A DNA stretch of 64,000 bases from assembly GCA_964634005.1 (NCBI GenBank), contig CAZWKQ010000001.1, positions 1-64,000 of the forward strand, given 5' to 3'. Every line of letters starts with the position of its first letter. The stretch's first letter is position 1. Shown one piece after another: positions 9,358-18,042 of the stretch. The translations under genes and the position numbers were made by a program. A model generated the notes under the pieces. The model saw only the letters and a program-made list of their open reading frames with translations, searched no databases and was not told the DNA's origin. Source of the stretch: CAZWKQ01 sp964634005 (GTDB taxonomy: Bacteria > Bacteroidota > Bacteroidia > Bacteroidales > JACABE01).

Positions 9358-9415
9358 AAAACGAATTTCATTAGCATACAAGCATAACTAAAGTTTAAAA
9401 AATTGTATAAATTAA
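9358..9415 (-). pseudogene. Decayed fragment of a second cas4 5' end
   Basis: The 58 bases align with 7750-7808 inside cas4 at 49 identical positions with one gap, including 20 consecutive identical bases at 9358-9377. The matching part codes for Cas4 residues about 8-27. Read on the minus strand the fragment gives NLY, then a frameshift and a stop, then LYANEIRF followed at once by another stop, against NLYHVCKRELWLHANEIRF in Cas4. It begins 30 bases after the cas3 stop, where cas4 starts in many type I-B operons. I infer that this is the remnant of an earlier cas4 cut at about codon 28. Confidence 0.8.
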
Positions 9416-9444
9416 ATTTAATAGCAATTATTAGAATGGATAAA

Positions 9445-12225
9445 TTATAAAAATTGAGTCTCTTCAATTCCGGTTAGTCTTTTAGCATCAAGCCCTTGTT
9501 CGATTGAATAAATTTCAGTATATCTTTGAATATATATATATCCATATTCCGATTTTTCTTTGTCGTAAAAATGAAACAATTCTTTTTCAATGTTGGGGCT
9601 CGCGAATATTGAGAAAACATACTTGCCCATAATACTTTGGAGCACTTTCTTTCTTATTTGTTGCTTTGTAAAATCAATTTTATTATGAATAGAATGAAGA
9701 TATATTTCAAATACTTTCTCTCCAGATATTTCTCCTTGTACATTAGGAAATACATCATTTTCTTTTAAAAAAAGTAATTCAGTAGAACTAAAAATTTGTT
9801 CTCTGGTTCCTTCAACTGAGCTTTCGATCGAAATAGGAATGTTTAATGGTATGAAACAAGATAAATTCTTTTGTTCTATTAGTTGAAAATCTTTATGAAC
9901 TTTCTCAAATTTTAATTTACGAATTGCTGCCTCATAGTCTTTAAAGTTTTCAGCCATTTCTAAATTATTCCACTTGTTTCGTTCTTCGAAAATTTTATTA
10001 TATAAAAAGTCAAAATCTTTTTGAGTGAGAATTCTTTTGTACTCGTCAGGATTAATAATTTCTTTAGTGACTTTATATCTTTTATCTTTACCATAAATTA
10101 CTGATTCTTTGTTGAGATTAAAAAGGAAAAGTGTACAGTTTTTTTTATTGACATTTCTATTGATACGACCGGCCAATTGCTCATCTGAATCAATAATGGA
10201 GCGATCTTTAAAGCCTAAATCCATATCGATATCTACCCCGGCTTCAACAATCTGAGTTGTAATCAAAATGATTTTCTTTTTTCTGTTTATAGGATTTTTT
10301 AGATAATTAATAATCTCTTTTCTTCGGTGTTCAAGAATGGTTCCTGAAAGAACAAATACATTGTCAAAGAAATTATTCCTTTGAATTATATCATAGAAAT
10401 CGGTGGCTGATTGCTTAAAGATAAATTCGACAATCGTATAAACACTGTCTTTTGGTTTAGCTGATCCAAAATCATATTTCATATAATCCTGAGACATTGC
10501 AATTACTTTTTCAGCCAATTCTTGTAACGACAAATCTGATCTTTCAAATAACTCGAAGTTGAAATTTACCCTTTCAACAAAATTCGGATTATTAAAATAA
10601 TGCTCTTTTGCTTGAGGCAATAGATAAACGAAATCTTGAACATTTTGACTTATAACGCTTAGTTTATCCAACTTAGGTAACGTAGCCGACATTAAGATAA
10701 ACTTGATATTAAACTTTTCAGAATATTGCCGAATAAAATAAATCACCTTATCCCAATGAGATGGATTATAAGATTGTAATTCATCAATCACAACAATTGA
10801 ATTAGCTAAACGATGTAACAAGTAATTAGTTTCCTTTTCATTTGTTTTCAAAATATCAAAGAATCGAATATGTGATAGTAGACAAAAAGGATAATTAACA
10901 AAGAGGTGATTGATATAATTCAATTTTTCACTACCATAAGTATCATCTTCATTTTGGGTAGTCTTTAATCCTGCTTTTGAGTGTAATTCAATAATTTCTT
11001 CTTCCTCAAGCCCCAACATATCTCGCACAACGGTGTATGTTTGCGTTATCAAAGTTGTAAAGGGGAATACATAAAACACTTTGTTATATTTCCCTTTATG
11101 TATTTTAAGTAACTCCACTGCTGCTAAAATAGAAAGATTTGTTTTTCCTCCACCTGTCGGGGCTTCGATATAGAACAGATTGCTTTGGTTATATTGTCTT
11201 ATGTTTTTTATTAATTCTATACCCATTTCTTTTCGGAGGACATTTAGATTGTTGCCGCTCTTATCTTTAGGGTTCAACAATTCATAGCCTTCAATAGCAT
11301 CGTAGGTCTCTTTGTTATAATTTCGCCTTTTTTGCAAATCATCTATCCACTTTCTTTGGCTCACATTGTAATATAGTTCCTCTATTCTTTGTGGCGTAAA
11401 TATTCCAAAATCATCTATTGGTAATGAATTCATAAACTCGTTAGTAGCCAGATAATCAGATGCTGTCAGTAGAGAAAAGTTGAGACGGCAAAGACAATAC
11501 AGTTCAAAAGAATTTACATAATCTCTATAGGGACTTTCGTTTAGCAGTCTGTCATTTCCAACCAAATTTAAAATACTGGGGTGAATTTCAAATTGATAGT
11601 GTTTCAAATAAATAGATAAAATTTGATTGACTTCAGCCCAATTGTTTCTTGTCTTTAAATCTTCAAAAGAGAGTATTGCACTACAATCGTTATCAAAAGT
11701 TCGACCGTGGTGCTTAAATATAGAATAAGCAAGATATAAACAAGAAGTTACCAATAAGGGATTGTTTCTTTTTTCAATAGCAATTTCATTCAAATGCTTT
11801 GATAAGTAAATGAATGCGCTTAACGAGGAATGATTGGAACTTATAGGACAGTAATGGTGTGAACTTTCAAAAAACTTCTCGTTTTTCATTTTTTCAAATT
11901 GAAATCGCTCATTGATTTTTCCAAAGTCGTGAAATAAAATGGTATTTACAAAAAGTACTTTGATATAGTTACCAGTTTCCAAATCAACTTTGTTAGAAAT
12001 TCCATTGATTAGTCTATCAATAACCGGATCGAGATTATGGGCTGTTACAAGTTTTTCAAAATATTTATTTACTAAATTAACATGTTCTTCAATTGTTTCT
12101 GCAGAACTTTCACTATTTTTGGGTAAATGTGCATAGTAATTACCTGCATTAAGCAAATAACTACTCAATGCAGGTAAATCACGAACAATCTCCGAAACAG
12201 TTTTAAAGCAGTTGCACATAAGCAT
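9445..12225 (-). CDS. cas3: Cas3 nuclease-helicase (HD domain fused to helicase)
   Basis: This 926-residue protein joins an N-terminal HD nuclease to a superfamily 2 helicase. HD motifs include LFHDFGKIN with His-Asp about 99-100, followed by HHYCPISSNHSS and FKHHGRT. The helicase has PTGGGKT near 355-362, a DEAD-type box VVIDELQS near 480, SATLPK near 512, and the later motifs VEAGVDIDMD and AGRINRN. Cas3 is recruited by Cascade to an R-loop, unwinds the target and degrades it. The start at 12225 overlaps the end of cas5 by 23 bases; ATG at 12219 is an equally plausible start. Confidence 0.96.
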   Translation of the reverse strand: MLMCNCFKTVSEIVRDLPALSSYLLNAGNYYAHLPKNSESSAETIEEHVNLVNKYFEKLVTAHNLDPVIDRLINGISNKVDLETGNYIKVLFVNTILFHDFGKINERFQFEKMKNEKFFESSHHYCPISSNHSSLSAFIYLSKHLNEIAIEKRNNPLLVTSCLYLAYSIFKHHGRTFDNDCSAILSFEDLKTRNNWAEVNQILSIYLKHYQFEIHPSILNLVGNDRLLNESPYRDYVNSFELYCLCRLNFSLLTASDYLATNEFMNSLPIDDFGIFTPQRIEELYYNVSQRKWIDDLQKRRNYNKETYDAIEGYELLNPKDKSGNNLNVLRKEMGIELIKNIRQYNQSNLFYIEAPTGGGKTNLSILAAVELLKIHKGKYNKVFYVFPFTTLITQTYTVVRDMLGLEEEEIIELHSKAGLKTTQNEDDTYGSEKLNYINHLFVNYPFCLLSHIRFFDILKTNEKETNYLLHRLANSIVVIDELQSYNPSHWDKVIYFIRQYSEKFNIKFILMSATLPKLDKLSVISQNVQDFVYLLPQAKEHYFNNPNFVERVNFNFELFERSDLSLQELAEKVIAMSQDYMKYDFGSAKPKDSVYTIVEFIFKQSATDFYDIIQRNNFFDNVFVLSGTILEHRRKEIINYLKNPINRKKKIILITTQIVEAGVDIDMDLGFKDRSIIDSDEQLAGRINRNVNKKNCTLFLFNLNKESVIYGKDKRYKVTKEIINPDEYKRILTQKDFDFLYNKIFEERNKWNNLEMAENFKDYEAAIRKLKFEKVHKDFQLIEQKNLSCFIPLNIPISIESSVEGTREQIFSSTELLFLKENDVFPNVQGEISGEKVFEIYLHSIHNKIDFTKQQIRKKVLQSIMGKYVFSIFASPNIEKELFHFYDKEKSEYGYIYIQRYTEIYSIEQGLDAKRLTGIEETQFL

Positions 12226-12970
12226 CTAATTCGTTTACAAAATAAAGACTTTCTAATTTTTGTGCATTTTTAATCAGATAGTTAGAAAAAGCAAACTCCA
12301 CTAATTCGTATTGCATAAGTGATAAGTCAAAATCTTTTGGTAAACGTTCAAAATATACAAACGGAATTTCGGTATTATCAAAATTGAGCAAATCGGGAAA
12401 AGGAGCTTCAACATTATCCTTTAGAACATGATCTTTATGGAAAATAGTCTTAATTCTAATACTCCCGCTTGGTTGCCTTTCATTCGTAAATTGATATTCT
12501 TTATATGAATCGGTACTCCACCATGCTGTAAACTCATTTTTTCCCAAATAAGGGATGAACTCTGCACAACCATTTTTTAAATTCTCATCCAATTGTTTAT
12601 GGTAGCTTTCATTTTCATCCAATAAAAGATATATCCTGTATTCCGGTCTCACTAAAGTAAGTTCTTCGGTCAGGAAATTTGTTCCTTTATTAGCATATCC
12701 TACTGTATTGGAGTACTTGATATTGGTTTTGCTATAATTACCCTTATCGTGGCTTAGGGGTTCTATACCAATCCTCACGTTCTTCAACTCATCATAATAC
12801 TGTGGCAGCTTTCCTTTCTCCTTATAACCTTCCAACCCAACAATAGCTCCCAAAATACCTAATATGGCAGGACGATGAATGATATTGTAGGACAAGTTTA
12901 TAGTGGCATTAGTATCGGGTTTACGAAAAAAAGCAAAGTCAGCCTTTAACTCGAATGATATTAATTTCAT
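12203..12970 (-). CDS. cas5: Cascade subunit Cas5 (type I-B)
   Basis: The 255-residue product starts MKLISFELKADFAFFRKP and continues with RPAILGILGAIVGLEG, the N-terminal RAMP-like fold and glycine-rich segment typical of Cas5 in type I-B. Cas5 caps the 5' handle of the crRNA and contacts Cas8. The gene lies 12 bases after cas7 as re-started here and overlaps cas3, as expected for an operon encoding one complex. I see no truncation. Confidence 0.92.
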   Translation of the reverse strand: MKLISFELKADFAFFRKPDTNATINLSYNIIHRPAILGILGAIVGLEGYKEKGKLPQYYDELKNVRIGIEPLSHDKGNYSKTNIKYSNTVGYANKGTNFLTEELTLVRPEYRIYLLLDENESYHKQLDENLKNGCAEFIPYLGKNEFTAWWSTDSYKEYQFTNERQPSGSIRIKTIFHKDHVLKDNVEAPFPDLLNFDNTEIPFVYFERLPKDFDLSLMQYELVEFAFSNYLIKNAQKLESLYFVNELDAYVQLL

Positions 12971-12982
12971 GGGATTTCGTAT

Positions 12983-13894
12983 TTACAATTCAGCAAAAAC
13001 AGCATCATCAGGTTCGCCCGTTACTTTTGTATTTGATTTATTATAGTAAATCTCAATTTTTTCGATTTCCGACTTGATATGAGCTTCTGCTAATAATGCA
13101 CTTACTTTTGATAAATCAATTACTTTGTCTTCGTTAATATCAATAAGGCTTACAAATGAAGGCAACACTATTTTTGACTCAGAGTTAAGTTGTACCCATA
13201 GTAATAGCTCGTTTTCTGTACCAGCTTTAGCAGCAGAATCATAATAAGTAGCTCCTTTTCGTAAACCTTCTTTTAGCTTATCAATATCTTCGGTTGTTAA
13301 TCCTTCTACACCTGCTCTTTCTACATCGCTTTCAATATTCTTAGGGTTAACCGAAAAATGATGTACGTAATGCCCTTCTTGTAAGCGTGACTGTGTTCCC
13401 AAAGTTGTCATTGTACTATCAGCACTTGCTTCATTAGAGTTTTTGAAAGGTGACATAATCTGTTCTGAATAAATTACATTCTCTATGAATTTATTTAACC
13501 CATGAGTAATCTGGCAAGTGCCATGTATTGAAATATTAGTTTTTCCAGCATATGTACCTCCGAATAATTTAACATCGAGGCATTTTAAAATATTCCCCAG
13601 AACTTCCAAACGTAATTTTACTTTATCTTTTTCTTTGAAATCTCCAAAATGAAATTTATAAGTTTCATCCAACGTTCTAGGAGACATTTCCTCGCTTAGT
13701 GACTTGAAATAAAATACCTTCTCTTTTAATGCTGTTTTCCAATAATTACGAATGGAATATTTTAGTGCCTTGTCAGTTGCATAAACAACTCCATTAGGTA
13801 ATTTGCGGGGTTGACCCGAGAAATCGGCATTGTAATTTGAATTGATTGATTTTATAATGGCAGCGCCATACACACGGTTTTGGAATTTTGTCAT
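12983..13894 (-). CDS. cas7: Cascade backbone subunit Cas7 (Csh2-like, type I-B)
   Basis: The chosen start, ATG at 13894, gives 303 residues beginning MTKFQNRVYGAAIIKSIN, a normal Cas7 N terminus. A longer frame from 13948 would add 18 residues overlapping the cas8 end and lacking family character. Cas7 polymerises along the crRNA spacer to form the Cascade backbone. Visible family features are the early NRVYGAAIIKSINSNYNADF strand, the IHGTCQITHGLNKF segment, and an acidic C-terminal part. It lies 13 bases after cas8b. Confidence 0.92.
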   Translation of the reverse strand: MTKFQNRVYGAAIIKSINSNYNADFSGQPRKLPNGVVYATDKALKYSIRNYWKTALKEKVFYFKSLSEEMSPRTLDETYKFHFGDFKEKDKVKLRLEVLGNILKCLDVKLFGGTYAGKTNISIHGTCQITHGLNKFIENVIYSEQIMSPFKNSNEASADSTMTTLGTQSRLQEGHYVHHFSVNPKNIESDVERAGVEGLTTEDIDKLKEGLRKGATYYDSAAKAGTENELLLWVQLNSESKIVLPSFVSLIDINEDKVIDLSKVSALLAEAHIKSEIEKIEIYYNKSNTKVTGEPDDAVFAEL

Positions 13895-13907
13895 GATTAC
13901 TTTAATT

Positions 13908-15848
13908 TTAAATGTTATTACTAAATAATTGATTTTTTGAAAATACACCTGAAAGAATCTGTGGCATCAAATGTTTAAGATTAGCTGAAGTTTCATAGCT
14001 TAATACAAATGCAGCAACTTTCTCAAAGTTTTTAGAGAAGTTCTCGTGTTTATACCGTCCGAAATCATTGGCAATAGCACGTTTAAATTCATCGCATTTT
14101 GATTGCTGTAAATAAGGTTCTAACAAATTGTAACTTTTGTCAGCAGATTTACTTTTACTCAAAATATATTCAATAACTTGCCCTGCAGCAAAGGCAAATT
14201 TTTCATCCGTAATGTCAGACAAAGGTTCGTCTGAAATGATGGCTGCAACGAAGTCCTGATATTCTTTTAATTTGTTTACCATATTGATTTTATTATTAGT
14301 GTTAAAATATTCGTATAAAGAGTACCAGATATTGAGTTTTTCTCTGACACCATAATCATTGTTGTTTTTAATATCATCGGCTATTGCATTGAATACCATT
14401 TCATTAAAAATATGACCATCAATAGTATTCCGACGAGATTTGTATATGTAATCATAAACTGCTTTGCGGTATCTGCTGAAAGAGCTAAAAGTCATATCCA
14501 ATTTAGCATAATCATCTTTATTCAAATCACCAAAATAATCAACCCGCAAGTACTTATTTTGAATAAAAGGTTTCAATATTTGCTGTTCAAAATCAAAAAT
14601 GTTGTGAATAACCGGGTAATGTTTGATTTCTTTTCCACCTTTTTCCTTAATATCAAACAAATTCAATATAGTAAGCGGTTTTTCTTTCGATACAGTATAT
14701 TCAAAAGTTGATACAAAGTCAAAATCTTTAAAAACAATACCATCCTTCGAATTATGCCAGAAAAGAAGATAATAGTTGCTAATATCCTCTTTATTATCTT
14801 CAACCAACTTCTGAATAATCTCTTTATAGCCAAACTTGAATTCACTATCCTTGAATATCCCAATAACTTTTCGCTGCATCTCTTCCTTATAGATAAATAC
14901 AGGCAAAGGATTGGGAAGGGTTTTGTTTGGAAGTATATTTTTAAATTCATTTAATATTTTTGCCTCCATATTTGATATTCTTCCACTAATATCAAATGTT
15001 GCAGTTTGATGCATTAGAAAAGGCATATTACTATTAAATCCGTTCATAAAATTACTAGTGCCAAAAATAATTCCTTCTTGATTGGGTTCAGTATTGTAAA
15101 TTGAAGTATTGAATAGCTTGTCATCTAAATATTTTTTATGAACCTGTTGATATAATTCCAATGGAACATCCAGATAAAAGAGAATATAGTCACTGTCATC
15201 CAAAGGTTTTACTTTTAAAAGTTCTTGTTCGATGTTGTTTATCTGATCTTTAAACTCCTCTTTAATAGTTTTTTCAGAACAGTTTTTTAATATCTCTTTG
15301 ATTTGAACTAGTTTTTCTTCTAACATAATACGTTTAACTTTATAATCTTCCTCAATTCGTTGTAATATTTCAGTGAAAGTATTATGCGTAAAGAAAAGTT
15401 TAAATATAGTATATTTTTCTGCGTCCTCTTTATTTTCAAATAGTTCAAAAGCTTTGGTGAAATATTCACCAAAACGCTCATAAATCTGTTTCTTTTTACC
15501 AATATTCTCTTTGAACTTTGTTCCACCTTCCAAATGTTCCCGCTTAAATGCAACGGCAAAAGGTGAACATGTGTGTATTGCTTTTATTGGCAAGTCAAAG
15601 CACTTATTAGTATCAATGCACCATGCATTCTGATGCAATAGTTTACATTGATTTAAGTATTCAGAAATTTCTCCCTTTTGCTTTTTTGTGTACTGTTCAT
15701 ACTCAAAATTGCTGGTATCAATTTTTAGTTCTCCTGATTCGTTTATACAGAATTTTACTCTGATATGCAACCCTTCTTTGGGTGTAGAACCCATATTTTT
15801 AAATTCTTCATCCAGGTTTTGTGTGAAATTTATTAGTTCTTTAATCAT
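13908..15848 (-). CDS. cas8b: Cascade large subunit Cas8b (Csh1/TM1802 family)
   Basis: The 646-residue protein is in the position of the large subunit, directly before cas7 and cas5. Its layout resembles the TM1802/Csh1 family: an N-terminal region, a coiled-coil-rich segment around residues 155-210, the FLMHQTATFDISGRIS region near 280-300 that often marks this family, and a helical C terminus. Cas8b recognises the PAM and starts R-loop formation. Family identity comes from context and overall pattern, as Cas8 proteins diverge quickly. It starts 3 bases after the HIRAN gene stop. Confidence 0.85.
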   Translation of the reverse strand: MIKELINFTQNLDEEFKNMGSTPKEGLHIRVKFCINESGELKIDTSNFEYEQYTKKQKGEISEYLNQCKLLHQNAWCIDTNKCFDLPIKAIHTCSPFAVAFKREHLEGGTKFKENIGKKKQIYERFGEYFTKAFELFENKEDAEKYTIFKLFFTHNTFTEILQRIEEDYKVKRIMLEEKLVQIKEILKNCSEKTIKEEFKDQINNIEQELLKVKPLDDSDYILFYLDVPLELYQQVHKKYLDDKLFNTSIYNTEPNQEGIIFGTSNFMNGFNSNMPFLMHQTATFDISGRISNMEAKILNEFKNILPNKTLPNPLPVFIYKEEMQRKVIGIFKDSEFKFGYKEIIQKLVEDNKEDISNYYLLFWHNSKDGIVFKDFDFVSTFEYTVSKEKPLTILNLFDIKEKGGKEIKHYPVIHNIFDFEQQILKPFIQNKYLRVDYFGDLNKDDYAKLDMTFSSFSRYRKAVYDYIYKSRRNTIDGHIFNEMVFNAIADDIKNNNDYGVREKLNIWYSLYEYFNTNNKINMVNKLKEYQDFVAAIISDEPLSDITDEKFAFAAGQVIEYILSKSKSADKSYNLLEPYLQQSKCDEFKRAIANDFGRYKHENFSKNFEKVAAFVLSYETSANLKHLMPQILSGVFSKNQLFSNNI

Positions 15849-15851
15849 AAT

Positions 15852-16190
15852 TTATACTGTTTTTTTATTCATTCCCCCCTTCTCCTTTACATACACCATC
15901 ACTCCTATTTGATTTTCGGGGTTGGCTTGTTGGTTTATTTGTTGTATTCTTGCTCCGAAAATTTCGTGTCCCATTTCGAGTATTTTGCTTATTTCGCTGT
16001 TGTTGTTTCGAGGCACATAACCCAAATGTGTATCTTTATAGTAAATTGCTACCGCATTGGGGTCGTATTTGTTTTCAGGCTCCAGTACCAACCTAAGCTC
16101 TGTACCTATTTTTAATTCGTTGAAAACAGTTGCTCCTTCGTAATAAGTAAACCCTGCAATGTGAAAATGTGAAAAATGTTTTGTTTTCAT
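15852..16190 (-). CDS. HIRAN-domain protein in the cas operon
   Basis: This 112-residue protein is nearly all a HIRAN domain: HFHIAGFTYYEG, then LRLVLEPENKYDPNAVAIYY and HLGYVPRNNN follow the family pattern. In the eukaryotic remodeller HLTF the HIRAN domain binds 3' ends of single-stranded DNA; bacterial stand-alone copies are mostly uncharacterised. It is not a core cas gene. The 3-base gap to cas8b and shared direction make co-expression near certain. It could bind DNA ends during interference or adaptation, but this is inference from the domain alone. Confidence 0.85.
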   Translation of the reverse strand: MKTKHFSHFHIAGFTYYEGATVFNELKIGTELRLVLEPENKYDPNAVAIYYKDTHLGYVPRNNNSEISKILEMGHEIFGARIQQINQQANPENQIGVMVYVKEKGGMNKKTV

Positions 16191-16257
16191 TTCTTATTGA
16201 TTTTGAAATTTTTGGTAAAATTACTTATAGCAACTGTCAATTACCGTCATTAAAATA

Positions 16258-17157
16258 TTAATTTGAAAATTTCTTGAATTTTTCTTTAATAAATTCTATA
16301 AGTTCAACGGGTTCAATTATTTGTATTTCATTTGTCAGTCCGGCAACAAATCGACCTACTCCTTCAAATCCGCATACATTTGCCGAGAAAGTATAAGTAG
16401 TGTCATCGTTTTGATTAATAAATTTTTCCGAAAGAGGATATTCCTCAATAAGAAGATTATAAGCCCTAAGTTTTAATTTTAGTTTAACGTAAATTTGATT
16501 TTCGCCGCTTATACGGAACACGTCAACGGGCATTTGTTTGTGAAATTCTTCGAACTGATAAGGAATATTAGTAACGTCAACTTTATCGATTCTTGCAGTT
16601 TTAAAAATTTTATTCTTACGATCTTCGGGGTCGAAAGCCCACAGCGATATAAAATTTGTGGTAAAAGCAAAAGGTTCGACTTTTCTGTCGCGTACTAATT
16701 CGGAATTTGAAGAATGATAATTTCTGAGTATAACCTGTTTTTTCTGTTCAATTGCAATAGTCAGATTATGAACAACTTCCGATTTATCTCTACTAACGAT
16801 TGTTTCGGCTACTTTTCCGAAATTATACAACGAATATAGCTTTTCGACAAGGTTTTGCTTTAGGACATTATTTTCGTCAATAGAATGTATTGCTTTTGTC
16901 AGGATATAAGCTTCTTCTTCAGAAAAATAAAGGAGATCGCTCAATTGTTTAAAAGGTTCATCGATTTTAGTTATCCAATACAATCCGTCTTTCTTTTGGA
17001 GGGCAAAACCCACTTTACGAAAAGTAGAGAAATAACGTCTTACGGTTCTTTCGGTTATATCGAAGCGTTCGGATAGCTCATCTACCGAGTATTTTCTGCC
17101 CGATGACAAAGTCATAAGCATTTTCAGGGTTTTCTCGAGTTTGGCATGATCTTCCAT
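16258..17157 (-). CDS. HTH-WYL transcriptional regulator
   Basis: The 299-residue protein has an N-terminal winged-helix DeoR/HTH_11-type domain (SVDELSERFDITERTVRRYFSTF, about residues 18-45) and a WYL-like ligand-binding part with a C-terminal extension. WYL regulators are common in CRISPR and other defence loci and often control them, probably sensing nucleic acids or nucleotides. It lies between cas6 and the HIRAN gene. No paired operator is apparent before cas6. Control of the cas operon is inferred from location. Confidence 0.9.
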   Translation of the reverse strand: MEDHAKLEKTLKMLMTLSSGRKYSVDELSERFDITERTVRRYFSTFRKVGFALQKKDGLYWITKIDEPFKQLSDLLYFSEEEAYILTKAIHSIDENNVLKQNLVEKLYSLYNFGKVAETIVSRDKSEVVHNLTIAIEQKKQVILRNYHSSNSELVRDRKVEPFAFTTNFISLWAFDPEDRKNKIFKTARIDKVDVTNIPYQFEEFHKQMPVDVFRISGENQIYVKLKLKLRAYNLLIEEYPLSEKFINQNDDTTYTFSANVCGFEGVGRFVAGLTNEIQIIEPVELIEFIKEKFKKFSN

Positions 17158-17192
17158 TTACATAATTTTTTCATAATAAACTAAAATACAAA

Positions 17193-17987
17193 CTATTCAA
17201 TTAGTTCAACGCAGCCGCAACCTGAACCGTTTTGACCGAAACCCGAATAATAGGCAACTCTTATCAATTCGGAAGGAGCATTTATTGAAAATTGAAAATG
17301 ATAGGCTTTAATTTTGGTTTGTTGGGGAGTGAATGCCTTTATTTTTATGAGTTTTGCTTTAGGTTCGTTTAAAATTTTCAGTTTCAATTGTCCATCGAAT
17401 TGCAATTCGTTCAAAGGTTTTAGTTTCATGGGTTCAGTACATACGGCATATTTTCGCAAAATATTCCCGAAAAACAAATTTTCGTATTTTTCGTCATTTG
17501 GCGATAAATATTCGGCATTATAATCAGAAGTTGGTTTTTCTTTATACCCGATAAGAACAGGCGAAAGTGTTTTGAAAGTCATGTTGTCGGTCCACACGGG
17601 TTCGGGCAATTTTTCGATTGTTTTAATATAAAAATCTGCTTTGCTTATTTTATCACCAATAGTAAAGTTTTGATTTTTAAATATTCCTATAATAAATTTT
17701 TCGGCAGCTTCGGGCATTAAAAACGAAAGTATTAAGCTAATTTCGGGACTTTTTATCTTTAGTCGTTCATCTTCTTTAATGATTTCATAATTATTTACAA
17801 TAAGATTCGAGAAAGTGAATAGTTTGTAATTACGTTTTCCGTCGGTAAAACCGGTTTTATGCAACCAGTCGGCAAATTCACTGTCTGCATTATTTATAAC
17901 ATGATAAATCCAGGATGATAATTCATATTGATAATTAATAGGAATTAATGCATCAGGGGAAACCTGTATATTTAATCTGAATCTCAT
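17193..17987 (-). CDS. cas6: CRISPR pre-crRNA endoribonuclease Cas6
   Basis: The 264-residue product has the two ferredoxin-like domains of Cas6 and ends in the glycine-rich loop GFGQNGSGCGCVELIE. Candidate catalytic histidines are H29 and H43 in the early helix (SSWIYHVINN and ADWLHKTGF). Cas6 cuts the repeat 8 nt before its 3' end, giving the ATTGAAAT handle predicted for this array. It is the first cas gene in the operon. The 35-base gap to the WYL gene fits co-transcription. Confidence 0.94.
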   Translation of the reverse strand: MRFRLNIQVSPDALIPINYQYELSSWIYHVINNADSEFADWLHKTGFTDGKRNYKLFTFSNLIVNNYEIIKEDERLKIKSPEISLILSFLMPEAAEKFIIGIFKNQNFTIGDKISKADFYIKTIEKLPEPVWTDNMTFKTLSPVLIGYKEKPTSDYNAEYLSPNDEKYENLFFGNILRKYAVCTEPMKLKPLNELQFDGQLKLKILNEPKAKLIKIKAFTPQQTKIKAYHFQFSINAPSELIRVAYYSGFGQNGSGCGCVELIE

Positions 17988-18003
17988 TCATCAGGATTTT
18001 CAG

Positions 18004-18011
18004 CAAAGCTA
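18004..18011 (-). promoter_or_regulatory. Candidate -7 element of the cas operon
   Basis: On the minus strand TAGCTTTG lies 16 bases before the cas6 ATG and fits TAnnTTTG. I see no good -33 TTTG upstream. The 55-base gap after the TauE stop is AT-rich and also allows read-through from the genes upstream, which run in the same direction. The element is short and could occur by chance. Confidence 0.35.
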
Positions 18012-18042
18012 ATAAAAAAAGAAAATAAAAAGTAAAAAAAAA

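Larger units (their letters stand above)
9059..9444. other. 386-base intergenic region: composite recombination scar
   Basis: This is the only long gap inside the cas operon. From right to left (the direction of cas transcription) it holds 29 bases after the cas3 stop, a decayed cas4 5' fragment (9358-9415), a partial repeat-like TTTCAATTC (9257-9265), a near-complete solitary CRISPR repeat (9211-9239), two operator-like repeats (9101-9148) and a -7 element (9085-9092) before the ATPase start. A 43-codon open frame (9200-9331) crosses the solitary repeat. The combination suggests a junction between two CRISPR-cas segments. Confidence 0.8.

Noticed and set aside
13895..13948. Longer N terminus for Cas7
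   Set aside because: The extra 18 residues overlap the cas8 end and are absent from the Cas7 N-terminal pattern. ATG at 13894 fits better.
14412..14954. Plus-strand frames opposite cas8b
   Set aside because: They are shadows of the real gene, with no start signal or recognisable domain.
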